From [Zimmermannella] faecalis ATCC 13722 (GTDB lineage: Bacteria; Actinomycetota; Actinomycetes; Actinomycetales; Microbacteriaceae): DNA of 64,000 nt. This document shows positions 51,872-61,233 of the stretch, one piece after another. Both the position numbers and the translations under genes were made by a program. The stretch covers positions 62,001-126,000 of the forward strand of contig NZ_KB907076.1 in assembly GCF_000381765.1 (NCBI RefSeq). The letters are read 5' to 3'. The notes under the pieces are model-generated. The model did not search any database. It was not told the origin of the DNA and was given only the letters and a program-made list of their open reading frames with translations. Within the stretch, counting starts at the first letter, position 1, and every line of letters begins with the position of its first letter.

Positions 51872-53704
51872 ATGCGCAGGTTCGTCAGCGCGCGCCGTAC
51901 GGGGAATCGGCGGCGTCGATCGCGCCTCGGCATCGTGCTCGCGGTCGTCGCGGGCCTCGTGGCAGCGGGACCGCTCGCGGCGGCCGCCTCCCCCACGCCA
52001 TCATCGCCGGGTTCATCGGCCGCACCCGCGCAGGCCGACGCGGCCCTCACGATGCTCCCGCCGCCGACGTCGCACTCGCCCGGCGACGGGCCGGCCTGGG
52101 CGCCCAGCCCGGCCACGCGCATCCTGTTCACCGACCCCTCGCTCGACCGCGAGGCCGCGCGCCTCGCCGAGGAGCTCGCGGCCCTCGGCCTCACGAGTGA
52201 GCCGCCGGCGCTCCTCGGCGTCGATAACCTCGTGGATTCCAACCTCGCGGTCGAGGAGGCCGGCCCCGACGACATCGTGCTGACGCTCGGCGACGCGGCG
52301 GTGCTCGAGACCACGCCCGACGGCGTCATCGTGTCTGGCACCGACGCGGCCGGGGTGTTCCGCGCCACCCGACCGCTGCTGCAGCAGCTCGTGGGCGGGG
52401 GTTCGCTGCCAAACGGGGCCTACGCGTTCGGCGTGGGGTCCAGCAGTTCGGATGCGCCCGAGGTCTTCGCGGTGCACCTCGACATCGCCCGTAAGCATTA
52501 CCCGATCGAGACGCTCGAGGCGCTGCTCACGCAGCTGAGCTGGGTCGGCGTCACCGAGTTCGAGCTGCACTTCTCTGAGAACGAGGGCTTCGCGATCGAG
52601 TCGACGACGCATCCCGACATCGCCTCGCCCGACGCGCACACCCAGGCCGAGATCCGCGAGTTCATCGCGTTCGCGAACGACCTCCATATTCGGGTCGTGC
52701 CGTCGCTCGACATGCCCGGCCACCTCGATCACGCGCTCGAGTCGTATCCCGACCTGCGGCTGCGCGACGCCGCGGGTGGCGAGGTGTTCGGCGCCCTCGA
52801 CGTAACGACCGAGGCGGGCGTCGACTTCGCGCACGACCTCATCGGCGAGTACGCCGAGCTCTTCGCGCAGCCCGACATGCCGGGGCCCGTGCCGTGGAAC
52901 CTCGGCGCCGACGAGTTTGTCGCATTCGACAACGCGTCGGAGGTCGCGACGCTCACCGCCGCGGCCCAGGCCGAGCACGGCCCCGAGGCGACGGCGTACG
53001 ACGCGCTCACCGACTTCGTGAACGACACGGCCGCGCTGCTCGCCGACGCGGGCTACCAGCCCCGGGTGTGGAGCGACGGGATGCTGCGCGGCTCGGTGGT
53101 CGAGCTCGACGAGTCGGTCGAGGTCGCGTATTGGACGCAGCGCCCGCCCGGCGCCGTGCCCGCGAGCGAGTTCGCGGCGCAGGGGTACCGCCTTATTAAC
53201 GTCAACGACGAGTACCTCTATTTCGTGCTCGGCGAGCGGGTCGGCTATGCCTACCCCACCGGCGAGGCGATTCTCGGCTCGTGGAATGCGACCGTGTATC
53301 CGTCGGTCGGCGGGCAGCCCGACCTCATCGACGAGTCAAGCGGGGCGATGTTTGCGATCTGGAGCGACATTCCCGACGCGTTCGAGGCCAGCGAACTCGT
53401 CGACCGCGTGCGCGCCCCTGTCGCGGCGATGGCGGTGAAGCTCGCCGACCCGTCGACCGGCCTCACCTTCGCCGAGTTCGAGACGCAGCTCGCCGCCATC
53501 GGCGAGGCACCCGCCGTGCGACCGCCGCAGGAGCCCGACTTCGAGACGCTCGAGCCGCAGCCGTCGCCCGTCGCGACGCCGGCGCAACCTGCCCCTGCCG
53601 ACGCCGAGAGCCCACCCGCCTGGCTGTTCATCGGGGCGGGGATACTCGCGGCGGCAGCGTTCGTCATCGCGCTCATCGCGGTGGGTCGCGCCCGGCGGCG
53701 CTGA
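51872..53704 (+). CDS. secreted, membrane-anchored GH20-like beta-N-acetylhexosaminidase
   Basis: A 610-residue extracytoplasmic enzyme. The signal segment is about residues 1-40 (LGIVLAVVAGLVAAGPLAAA). A beta/alpha N-terminal domain (about 70-160) precedes a TIM-barrel domain (about 165-490). HLDIARKHYPIETLEALLTQ, HFSENEGFAIES and RVVPSLDMPGHLDHALES match GH20, and Asp347-Glu348 in WNLGADEF is the substrate-assisted catalytic pair. A proline-rich stretch and a C-terminal helix with RARRR anchor it. Expected substrates are chitin- or peptidoglycan-derived beta-GlcNAc. The start ATG has GGGGAGG 8 bases upstream. Confidence 0.85.
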   Translation: MRRFVSARRTGNRRRRSRLGIVLAVVAGLVAAGPLAAAASPTPSSPGSSAAPAQADAALTMLPPPTSHSPGDGPAWAPSPATRILFTDPSLDREAARLAEELAALGLTSEPPALLGVDNLVDSNLAVEEAGPDDIVLTLGDAAVLETTPDGVIVSGTDAAGVFRATRPLLQQLVGGGSLPNGAYAFGVGSSSSDAPEVFAVHLDIARKHYPIETLEALLTQLSWVGVTEFELHFSENEGFAIESTTHPDIASPDAHTQAEIREFIAFANDLHIRVVPSLDMPGHLDHALESYPDLRLRDAAGGEVFGALDVTTEAGVDFAHDLIGEYAELFAQPDMPGPVPWNLGADEFVAFDNASEVATLTAAAQAEHGPEATAYDALTDFVNDTAALLADAGYQPRVWSDGMLRGSVVELDESVEVAYWTQRPPGAVPASEFAAQGYRLINVNDEYLYFVLGERVGYAYPTGEAILGSWNATVYPSVGGQPDLIDESSGAMFAIWSDIPDAFEASELVDRVRAPVAAMAVKLADPSTGLTFAEFETQLAAIGEAPAVRPPQEPDFETLEPQPSPVATPAQPAPADAESPPAWLFIGAGILAAAAFVIALIAVGRARRR

Positions 53705-53797
53705 GCCCGCAAATGTGCCGCGGCATGGGGTGAAGAAATCGCCACCCACCGGGCGGTGCAGCCGACGCCAAGCCGAAGGTGGCGCACAATTGGCCAC

Positions 53798-54562
53798 ATG
53801 ACTGCTGCAGCGAGCACCCAGCGACTCGACGGCATCCGCGCCTTTTTGCTCGACCTCGACGGGGTGATCACCCCGACGGCCGAGATTCACCGCCGCGCGT
53901 GGTCGTCGCTGTTCACCGCCGAGTTCGCGAAGCACGGCGTCGCCCCGTACACGGAGCGCGACTACTTCGAGCACCTCGACGGCAAGCCCCGCTTCGACGG
54001 CGTTCGCGACACCCTCGCGTCGCGCGGCATCGAGCTGCCCGAGGGCTCGCCCGACGACACCCCCGACGCCGAGACCGTCGGCGGGCTCGGCAACCGCAAG
54101 AACGCCGAGTTCGCGCGCCTGCTCGCGGCCGACGGCATCGCCGCCTACCCCGGCTCGCTCGAGTTCCTGCGCGCGATCGCCGCGACGAGCATCCGCACCG
54201 CCGTCGTCACGAGCTCGCGCAACGGCCGCACCGTGCTCGAGGCGGCGGGCCTCGGGCGCCGGTTCACGACCATCATCGACGGCGTGCACGCGGCCGAGCT
54301 CGGCCTGCCCGGCAAACCCGCGCCCGACACGTACCTGCAGGCCGCCCGCGAACTCGACGTACCGGCCGCCGAGTGCGCCGTCGTCGAAGACGCCGAATCG
54401 GGCGTCGCCTCGGGCGCGGCCGGCGGCTTCGGCGCCGTCATCGGCGTCGACCGGGGCGCCGGGCACGACGCGCTCCGGGCGAACGGCGCAACCCTCGTGG
54501 TCGACGACCTCGCCGACCTGATTCCGCTGCTCACGCCAACCGGGAAGGGCACTGGCGCATGA
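53798..54562 (+). CDS. beta-phosphoglucomutase-like HAD hydrolase
   Basis: A 254-residue HAD protein. The nucleophile motif is FLLDLDGVITPTAEIH, the Thr/Ser motif is VVTSSRNG, the lysine lies in GLPGKPAPDTYLQAA, and the acidic motif is VVEDAESGVASGAAGG. This is the beta-PGM subfamily, which isomerises beta-glucose 1-phosphate to glucose 6-phosphate. Its stop overlaps the start of the GH65 phosphorylase by four bases, and a GH65 phosphorylase makes exactly that sugar phosphate, so the two form a two-step disaccharide pathway. Confidence 0.92.
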   Translation: MTAAASTQRLDGIRAFLLDLDGVITPTAEIHRRAWSSLFTAEFAKHGVAPYTERDYFEHLDGKPRFDGVRDTLASRGIELPEGSPDDTPDAETVGGLGNRKNAEFARLLAADGIAAYPGSLEFLRAIAATSIRTAVVTSSRNGRTVLEAAGLGRRFTTIIDGVHAAELGLPGKPAPDTYLQAARELDVPAAECAVVEDAESGVASGAAGGFGAVIGVDRGAGHDALRANGATLVVDDLADLIPLLTPTGKGTGA

Positions 54563-57102
54563 CGAACCTCGCCGACGCCGAACCGCAGCCGGCCCGCGGC
54601 GTGCTCGACCGCACCTGCTACCCCGTCGACCCATGGGCGCTCGTCGAGACCCGCTTCAACGCCGCAACGCTCGGCCACACCGAGACCCTCTTCGCGGTCG
54701 GCAACGGGTACCTCGGCATGCGCGGCAACATCGAAGAGGGCCGCGAGGCCGGCGAGCACGGCACGTACATCAACGGGTTTCACGAGACGTGGCCGATTCA
54801 CCACGCCGAAGAGGCGTTCGGCTTCGCGAAGGTTGGGCAGACGATCCTCAACGCGCCCGACGCGAAGGTGATTCGCCTCTACGTCGACGACGAGCCGCTC
54901 ATTCTCTCGACGGCCGAGCTGCTCGCGTACGAGCGGCGCCTCGACTTTCGCGAGGGCGTGCTCACCCGCGACCTCATCTGGCGCACGCCGGGCGGCAAGC
55001 GGGTGCGCATCCGTTCGAGCCGCATGGTGTCGTTCAGCGAGCGCCACCTCTCGGTGATCGATTACGAGGTCGAGCTGCTCGACGCCGACGCCTCGATCGT
55101 CATCTCGAGCCAGCTGCTCAACCGGCAGGACGGCGTCGACGAGTACCGCGACAAGGCCCCCGCCGACACGACCCCCGAGGCCTTCGACCCGCGCAACGCC
55201 GAAGAGCTGCGCGGCCGCGTACTCGAGCCGATGCTGCAGCGCGAGTCTGGCGAGCGGCTCTCGCTCGGCTACCGCACGGCCCGCTCGAAGATGTCGCTCG
55301 CGTGCGCGATCGACCACCGCATCGACATCAACGGCGACGCCGACGGCGAGTACCGCGCCTCGACCGAACTGCAGCCTGACCTCGCGAAGCGCGTCTTCCG
55401 CATCAACGGCAAGCACGGCGACCGCATTCGGCTCACGAAGTACGTGGCGTATCACACGGCCGGGGTCGCGCCCGCCCGCGAGCTCGCCGACCGCTGCGAG
55501 CGCACGCTCACGCGCGCCCTTGAGTTCGGGGTGGATGCGCTTCGCGAGCAGCAGCGCGAGTGGCTCGCCGAGTACTGGAACAAGTCCGACGTCACGCTCC
55601 ACGGGCATCCCGACCTGCAGCAGGCGATGCGGTGGGACCTCTTTCAGGTCGCGCAGGCGGCCGCCCGCGCCGACGGGCTCGGCGTCGCGGCGAAGGGCGT
55701 CTCGGGCTCGGGCTACGGCGGCCACTACTTCTGGGACACCGAGATCTTCGTGCTCCCCTTCTTGACCTACACCCAGCCGACGATGGCGCGAAACGCGCTG
55801 CGGTATCGGGTGCGGATGCTCGACCACGCCCGCGACCGCGCGGTCGAACTCAACGAGCGCGGTGCCCTCTTCCCGTGGCGCACGATCAACGGCCAGGAGT
55901 CGAGCGCGTACTACGCGGCGGGCACGGCGCAGTATCACATCGATGCCGACATCGCCCACGCGCTGTCGCAGTACCTCGCCGCGACGGGCGACGTCGAGTT
56001 CCTGCTCGGCGGCGCGGTCGACGTCTTCGTCGAGACCGCGCGTATGTGGTACGACCTGGGATTTTGGCGCAGCAACGCGACCGAGACGTTCCACATTCAC
56101 GGCGTCACGGGGCCCGACGAGTACACGACCGTCGTGAACGACAACCTCTTCACGAACGTCATGGCGCAAGAGAACCTGCGGGTCGCCGCCGAGACGATCG
56201 AGCTGCTGCGCGACTCGCATCCCCGCGACTATGCCCGCACGATCGACCGGCTCGGCGTCACCCTCGACGAGGTCGATAACTGGCGGCGCGCGGCACGACG
56301 CATGTATATCCCCCACGACGAGCAGGTCGGCGTGCATCCGCAGGACGCGTCGTTCCTCGACAAGGAGATGTGGGATCTCGAGAACACTCCGAAGTCGCAG
56401 CGGCCGCTGCTGCTGCACTTTCACCCGCTCGTCATCTACCGGTTCCAGGTGATTAAGCAGGCCGACGTCGTGCTTGCGCTGTTCCTGCGCGGCGACCGGT
56501 TCACCGCCGAAGAGAAGCTCAACGACTTCGAGTACTACGACGTGCTCACGACCGCCGACTCGAGCCTGTCGGCCGCCGTGCAGTCGATCATCGCGGCCGA
56601 GGTCGGGCACCTCGAGCTCGCGAAGAAGTACTTTCGCGACACCGCGTTCGTCGATCTCGCGAACCTGCACGACAACACCGACGTCGGCGTGCACGTCGCG
56701 GCATCGGGCGGGCTCTGGCTCGGCGCCGTGTGCGGCTTTGCCGGGATGCGCGACCACGGCGGCGACGTCAATTTCGACCCGCGCCTGCCCGACGACTGGG
56801 AGGGCATCGACTTCAAGCTGCGGCTGCACGGCGCGCTCGTGCGCGTCGAGCTGCGCCCCGAGTCGATTCGCTTCGAGATTGAGGAGGGTACCGAGGCGCG
56901 GCTCAGCGTGCGGCACGAAGAGCTGATCGTGCTCGCGGGCGACCCGGTCACGGTGCCGCTGCAGGGGCAGGGCCCGCGGGTCGATCGCGAGCTCGGGATG
57001 CACACGATCGCGGGCTGGCACCGCTCGGATGGCACGCTGCTCACGGCGTCGGTACCGGCGCCGTCGGGCAAGTACCTGCCGTCGCCGACCGAAGCGGGCT
57101 AA
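54559..57102 (+). CDS. GH65 disaccharide phosphorylase (maltose/trehalose/kojibiose type)
   Basis: An 847-residue glycoside hydrolase family 65 enzyme that cleaves an alpha-linked glucose disaccharide with phosphate, giving beta-glucose 1-phosphate and glucose. An N-terminal beta-sandwich domain (ETLFAVGNGYLGMRGNIEEG) is followed by an (alpha/alpha)6 barrel. The general acid is Glu521 in GVTGPDEYTTVVNDN. HYFWDTEIFVLPFLTY and the phosphate-side segment KQADVVLALFLRG and TTADSSLSAAVQSIIA are typical. The exact disaccharide is not decidable by eye. It is coupled to the beta-PGM-like gene. No transporter gene is adjacent. Confidence 0.93.
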   Translation: MTNLADAEPQPARGVLDRTCYPVDPWALVETRFNAATLGHTETLFAVGNGYLGMRGNIEEGREAGEHGTYINGFHETWPIHHAEEAFGFAKVGQTILNAPDAKVIRLYVDDEPLILSTAELLAYERRLDFREGVLTRDLIWRTPGGKRVRIRSSRMVSFSERHLSVIDYEVELLDADASIVISSQLLNRQDGVDEYRDKAPADTTPEAFDPRNAEELRGRVLEPMLQRESGERLSLGYRTARSKMSLACAIDHRIDINGDADGEYRASTELQPDLAKRVFRINGKHGDRIRLTKYVAYHTAGVAPARELADRCERTLTRALEFGVDALREQQREWLAEYWNKSDVTLHGHPDLQQAMRWDLFQVAQAAARADGLGVAAKGVSGSGYGGHYFWDTEIFVLPFLTYTQPTMARNALRYRVRMLDHARDRAVELNERGALFPWRTINGQESSAYYAAGTAQYHIDADIAHALSQYLAATGDVEFLLGGAVDVFVETARMWYDLGFWRSNATETFHIHGVTGPDEYTTVVNDNLFTNVMAQENLRVAAETIELLRDSHPRDYARTIDRLGVTLDEVDNWRRAARRMYIPHDEQVGVHPQDASFLDKEMWDLENTPKSQRPLLLHFHPLVIYRFQVIKQADVVLALFLRGDRFTAEEKLNDFEYYDVLTTADSSLSAAVQSIIAAEVGHLELAKKYFRDTAFVDLANLHDNTDVGVHVAASGGLWLGAVCGFAGMRDHGGDVNFDPRLPDDWEGIDFKLRLHGALVRVELRPESIRFEIEEGTEARLSVRHEELIVLAGDPVTVPLQGQGPRVDRELGMHTIAGWHRSDGTLLTASVPAPSGKYLPSPTEAG

Positions 57103-57104
57103 CA

Positions 57105-57137
57105 GCGGCGTCGGGGCAAGGCCCCAAGTAACGCCGC
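57105..57137 (+). terminator. hairpin after the GH65 gene
   Basis: GCGGCGT and ACGCCGC enclose GGGGC-AA-GGCCCC two bases after the stop codon. There is no U-tract. It is inferred to end the HAD-GH65 transcript. Confidence 0.5.
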
Positions 57138-57227
57138 GTCGAATAGCGTCACGTTCGCGACTTCGCTCGCCGGACGCTCACGTCGGGCGCGTAGCCTGGC
57201 GGGCATTCCCGACGTGAGGACGATTCG

Positions 57228-58724
57228 ATGCGCAATGACCGCTCCCCGGTAGCCGAGCCGACCGACAAGGCCGGTGTCGCCGGCATCGCGCTGCGGTCGC
57301 GGTTCGCCGACGCCCTCCCGGCGCTCGCGACGCCGTGGCAGGCCGAGGAGTCGCCGCGCGCCGAGCTCCTGCTGCTCAACGAGACGCTCGCGGGCGAGCT
57401 CGGGCTCGACGCCGAATGGCTGCGCAGTGACGACGGCGTGCGCTTCCTCACGGGCGCCCTGCTTCCCGAGGGCGCGACGCCGGTCGCGCAGATCTATTCG
57501 GGTCACCAGTTCGGCTGGTACTCGCCCCGCCTCGGCGACGGTCGCGCGCTCCTGCTCGGCGAGCTCGAGTCCCCCTCGGGTGAGCTGCGCGACCTGCACC
57601 TCAAGGGCTCGGGCCGCACGCCGTACGCGCGCGCTGGCGATGGTCAGGCGGTGCTCGGGCCGATGCTGCGCGAGTTCATCGTGAGCGAGGCGATGGCGGC
57701 GCTCGGCGTACCGACGACTCGTGGGCTCGCGGTCGTGAAGACGGGCCGCATCGTGCAGCGCGACTTCCCCGAGCAGGGTGCGATTCACGTGCGCGTCGCG
57801 AGCAGCCACCTGCGCGTCGGCAGTTTCCAGTACGCCCGCTCGCTTGACGACCCGGGCGTGCTGCGCGCGCTCGCCGACCACGCGATCGACCGGCACGTGC
57901 CCGAGGCTCGCGAGTCGGCGCATCCGGTGCTCGAGCTCTACCGCTCGGTGATCGCGGCCCAGGCCCGGCTCGTCGCGCGGTGGATGCTGCTCGGCTTCAT
58001 TCACGGCGTCATGAACACCGACAACATGACGATCTCGGGCGAGACCATCGACTACGGGCCGTGCGCGTTCCTCGACGCCTACGACCCCGCGACGTGGTTC
58101 AGTTCGATCGATCAGGACGGCCGCTACTCGTACGAGAACCAGCCGGCGATCGCCGAGTGGAACCTCGCGCGGCTCGGCGAGGCACTGCTCCCGCTGTTAG
58201 CCGACGACCAGGCCGAGGGCATCGCCACGGCCGAGGCGGCGCTGCGCGAGTTCGCCCCGCAGTACCGTGCGGCCTGGACAGCGGGGATGCGCGACAAGCT
58301 CGGCCTGCCGGCGACGGTCGGCGACGCGCAGGTCGACGCGCTAGGGAACGCGGCGCTCGCGCTGCTGCGGGATGCGCACGGCGACTTCACGCGCTTCTTC
58401 CGCGGCCTCGCGGGCGCGGCCGACGGTGACGACGCCGCGGTGTCGGGCCTCGGGCTCGACGCGAGCGACCTCGCGGGCTGGCTCGACCGGTGGCGCGCGT
58501 ACGAGCCCGACGCCGCAACGATTCGTCGCACGAATCCCGTCGTGGTGCCGCGCAATCACCTCGTCGAAGAGGCGCTCGAGGCAGCGAACGGCGGCGACCT
58601 CGCCCCCGTCGGTGCCCTGCTCGAGGCCGTGACCGATCCGTTCGCCCAGGTGGCCGGCCGCGAGCGCTACGCGACCGGCGCACCCGAGTCGTTCGGCCCC
58701 TACGTCACCTACTGCGGCACGTAG
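57228..58724 (+). CDS. selO: SelO-type protein adenylyltransferase (YdiU)
   Basis: A 498-residue pseudokinase-fold enzyme that transfers AMP from ATP to hydroxyl side chains of proteins, linked to redox stress. It has [47 protein letters not shown] (catalytic loop) and [14 protein letters not shown] (metal site). The C terminus ends YCGT with Cys496 third from the end, the position of selenocysteine in vertebrate SELENOO. GAGGAC precedes the ATG. The length is normal for bacterial members. It stands alone. Confidence 0.94.
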   Translation: MRNDRSPVAEPTDKAGVAGIALRSRFADALPALATPWQAEESPRAELLLLNETLAGELGLDAEWLRSDDGVRFLTGALLPEGATPVAQIYSGHQFGWYSPRLGDGRALLLGELESPSGELRDLHLKGSGRTPYARAGDGQAVLGPMLREFIVSEAMAALGVPTTRGLAVVKTGRIVQRDFPEQGAIHVRVASSHLRVGSFQYARSLDDPGVLRALADHAIDRHVPEARESAHPVLELYRSVIAAQARLVARWMLLGFIHGVMNTDNMTISGETIDYGPCAFLDAYDPATWFSSIDQDGRYSYENQPAIAEWNLARLGEALLPLLADDQAEGIATAEAALREFAPQYRAAWTAGMRDKLGLPATVGDAQVDALGNAALALLRDAHGDFTRFFRGLAGAADGDDAAVSGLGLDASDLAGWLDRWRAYEPDAATIRRTNPVVVPRNHLVEEALEAANGGDLAPVGALLEAVTDPFAQVAGRERYATGAPESFGPYVTYCGT

Positions 58725-58726
58725 GG

Positions 58727-59335
58727 CTATGCGATCACCGGTTGCGTCGCGAGCAGAATGAGGTTTTCGTCGCCGTTGACCCGGCCAGTGAATCGCTCAC
58801 GAACCAAAGGATCATGCCCGGGCACGAAGACTCCCTCTTCCGCCACGAGCTCGCGGATTCGGTCGAACGCGCTCAGCACCGACGGTACGTGATCGACGAT
58901 GGCGTACGGCTCGTCCTCTTCATAGTTCGCGAAGTAGTGGCTCGCGTCGGAGGCCAACACCACAGCACGGTCGCCGAGGCTGCATTCCAGGATTTGCAGC
59001 CCAGGGGTATGCCCGCCGAGCAAGCGTGTCGTCACCCCCGGTGCGATTTCGACGTCACCGTCAATGAGCTGCACGTCGCCACCCTCGAGTCGCTCGTCAA
59101 GGTAGGCGATGTCCTTCGGCTCAATAATGTGGGAGTACATCTTGCGCCGCGCCATGGGACCGTGCCAGAAGTCCCATTCTTTCTGCTGAACCCAGATTCG
59201 GCTATTTGGGAAATCGCGCAGTTGCCCAGTGTGGTCGTAGTGCAGGTGCGAAAGCACAACGTCGGTTACTGCTTCCGGTGCTCGTCCGAGCGCACGGATG
59301 CTGTCGGCAATTGTGCCGAGAAACTCTCGTTTTCC
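58727..59335 (-). pseudogene. metallo-beta-lactamase-fold lactonase-like gene, 5' end lost
   Basis: About 203 residues of an MBL-fold hydrolase of the N-acyl-homoserine lactonase-like group are readable. They include SHLHYDHTG (zinc motif HxHxDH), LLGGHTPGLQ, ASDASHYF and VPGHDPLV, down to a normal stop. The first 70-80 residues, with the start codon, are missing: at about 59335 the sequence changes abruptly to an unrelated transporter fragment on the other strand. The segment uses noticeably less GC-rich codons than its neighbours, which suggests it was acquired. It cannot make a complete enzyme as it stands. Confidence 0.8.
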
Positions 59336-59336
59336 C

Positions 59337-59782
59337 CGATCGTCGCCGGCCTCGTGATTCGCTGGCTGCTGCGCAAGTGGATCGACGCGATCCTCCCCGT
59401 GCTGCCCTGGGTGAGCGTGCTCGGCATCGCGTACGTCGTCGTCGCCGTCGTGTCGGGCTCGGCGTCGAAGATCGTCGAGGCGGGCCTGCTCGTGCTCCTC
59501 GTCGTAATCCTCCACAACGGCCTCGGCTACCTGCTCGGCTACTTCGCGTCGCGCGCGTTCAAGTACCCCGAGCGCGTCGCCCGCACGACCGCCGTCGAGG
59601 TCGGCATGCAGAACTCGGGCCTCGCGGCAACGCTCGCGACGCAGTACTTCAGCCCCGTCGCGGCGCTGCCCGCGGCCGTGTTCAGCGTGTGGCACAACAT
59701 CTCGGGCGGTCTGCTCGCGCTGTTCTTCCGCTGGCGCTCGGCGCGGCAGGATGCGCGGGTGACGGTCGACGAAGAGGCGTAA
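59337..59782 (+). pseudogene. bile acid:sodium symporter (BASS) family gene, C-terminal fragment
   Basis: About 148 C-terminal residues of a BASS-family transporter are readable: FSPIVAGLVIRWLLRKWIDA, VAVVSGSASKIVEAG, HNGLGYLLGYFASRAFKYPE, RTTAVEVGMQNSGLAATLA, and SVWHNISGGLLALFF. The RTTAVEVGMQNSGLA stretch is the family signature. The N-terminal half, with its start, is absent. The gene is fused head to head with the truncated lactonase gene near 59335. The codon use is native (very GC-rich), so this is probably the resident gene. A proper terminator follows its stop. Confidence 0.85.
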
Positions 59783-59790
59783 GCGAACCA

Positions 59791-59836
59791 AAACACGTGT
59801 GGGCGGGCCCGAATTCGAGCCCGCCCACACGTGTTT
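59791..59836. terminator. bidirectional terminator between the BASS fragment and the MHS transporter gene
   Basis: AAACACGTGTGGGCGGGC and GCCCGCCCACACGTGTTT form an 18-bp perfect stem around a 10-base centre with GAATTC. AAAA and TTTGTT flank it, so it can stop transcription from both sides. Confidence 0.9.
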
Positions 59837-59842
59837 GTTGGA

Positions 59843-61192
59843 TCAGCCCTTGCGCGGGCCCATCGCATCCTCGTCGAGCGTCAGGTCTCGGCCAGCAACC
59901 TCGGGCGAGACGAGCGCACCGATAAAGCCGATGAGCGCGAGCAGCGCGACGTAGGCGGCGATGACCCACCAGTGCCCGGTCGCGGCAGCGAGCGCGGCCA
60001 CGATGAGCGGCCCGAACCCGGCACCCACGAGCCCGCCGAGCTCCTTCGAAGCCGTGACGCCGGTGAGGCGGTGGCGAAGCCCGAACATCTCGACCATGTA
60101 GGCGGATTCGGTGGCGTACATGCCCTGCACGCAAATGCCCGATGCGAGCACGAAGGCCGCGAAGATCGCCCAGGTCTCCCCCGTCGAGATGAGCATGAGG
60201 CCGGGGAACGCGAAGAGCACCTGCACGCCCGCAAGAATCAGGAACACTCGCCGGCGCCCGAACCGGTCGGTGAGCGTGCCGATGATCGGAATCGAGACGA
60301 CGCCGACGAGCGAGGCGATCAACAGTGCGGTCGCACCGGTGGTCTGGCCCTGCCCCGGGAGTGAGGCGACATATCCGACCAGGAACACCTGGTAAATCGC
60401 GCTCGTGCCGCCCTCGCCGATGCGGAGGCTGAAGCAGACGAGGAACGATCGCCACCCGCTCTTGAAGAAGTTCTTGTAGACCTCCCCCATCGAGCGGCTG
60501 CGCTGCCGTTCTGCGACCGACTCAAAGACGTGGCTCTCCTTGACGCCCTTGCGAATCCACAGCCCGATCAGCGTCACGAAGATCGAACCGAGGAACGGCA
60601 GGCGCCAACCCCACGACATGAGCTGCTCTTCGGGCATCAGGTTGATGAGCAGCCACACCACGGTCGCGAGCAGCGAGCCGCCGTTGGTGCCGAACGACAC
60701 GAACGATCCCACGAATCCGCGGTGCTTCTGTGGCGCCGACTCGACCATGAGCGACGACGCGCTCGCGAGCTCCGCGCCGGTGGCGAAGCCCTGAATCATT
60801 CGGCAGAGGACGAGCAGCAGTGGCGCGGCGACACCGATCTGTTCGTAGGTCGGCAGCAGGCCGATCGCGAACGTCGCGAAGCCCATCAGCACGATCGTGA
60901 GCACCATGATGATCTTGCGGCCGATGCGGTCGCCGATCGCGCCGAGCAGGAGTCCGCCAATCGGGCGCACGACGAAGCCGACCGCGTAGGTCGCAAAGCC
61001 GGCGATAAACCCGACTTCAGGTGGCAGATCTGAGTAGAACAGCTGGTTGAAGATCAGGGCCGTTGCGAGGCCGTAGATGACGTAGTCGTAGTACTCGAGC
61101 GTCGTGCCGAGCGTGCCCGCCAGGGTCGCGCGCATAATCGAGGCGCGACTCTGCGGGGCAACGCCCTCGCTCGTGGTGATGGTGTTGGCCAT
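59843..61192 (-). CDS. MFS transporter, metabolite:H+ symporter (MHS) family
   Basis: A 449-residue, 12-helix permease. LAGTLGTTLEYYDYVIYGLA and VRPIGGLLLGAIGDRIGRK are the MHS marks, with RMIQGFATGAELASASS in helix 4. It is less GC-rich than core genes, with more variable codon choice. The ATG at 61192 was chosen for AAAGGAG 7 bases upstream. It follows the SDR gene by 41 bases on the same strand and probably imports the acid that the adjacent SDR and enolase-type enzymes process. Confidence 0.92.
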   Translation of the reverse strand: MANTITTSEGVAPQSRASIMRATLAGTLGTTLEYYDYVIYGLATALIFNQLFYSDLPPEVGFIAGFATYAVGFVVRPIGGLLLGAIGDRIGRKIIMVLTIVLMGFATFAIGLLPTYEQIGVAAPLLLVLCRMIQGFATGAELASASSLMVESAPQKHRGFVGSFVSFGTNGGSLLATVVWLLINLMPEEQLMSWGWRLPFLGSIFVTLIGLWIRKGVKESHVFESVAERQRSRSMGEVYKNFFKSGWRSFLVCFSLRIGEGGTSAIYQVFLVGYVASLPGQGQTTGATALLIASLVGVVSIPIIGTLTDRFGRRRVFLILAGVQVLFAFPGLMLISTGETWAIFAAFVLASGICVQGMYATESAYMVEMFGLRHRLTGVTASKELGGLVGAGFGPLIVAALAAATGHWWVIAAYVALLALIGFIGALVSPEVAGRDLTLDEDAMGPRKG

Positions 61193-61233
61193 GAACCTCT
61201 CCTTTGAGGTCGACAATCAGGGTGGAGGTGGGG

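Noticed and set aside
54145-57021. 958-codon open frame opposite the GH65 phosphorylase
   Set aside because: This is the longest antisense frame in the window, but it is a mirror of the GH65 gene with no motif of its own. The GH65 frame has full catalytic motifs.
58490-59782. 430-codon frame running from the end of selO into the BASS fragment
   Set aside because: Only the part after about 59337 has homology. The rest is antisense to the lactonase fragment or out of frame with selO, so it is not a fusion gene.
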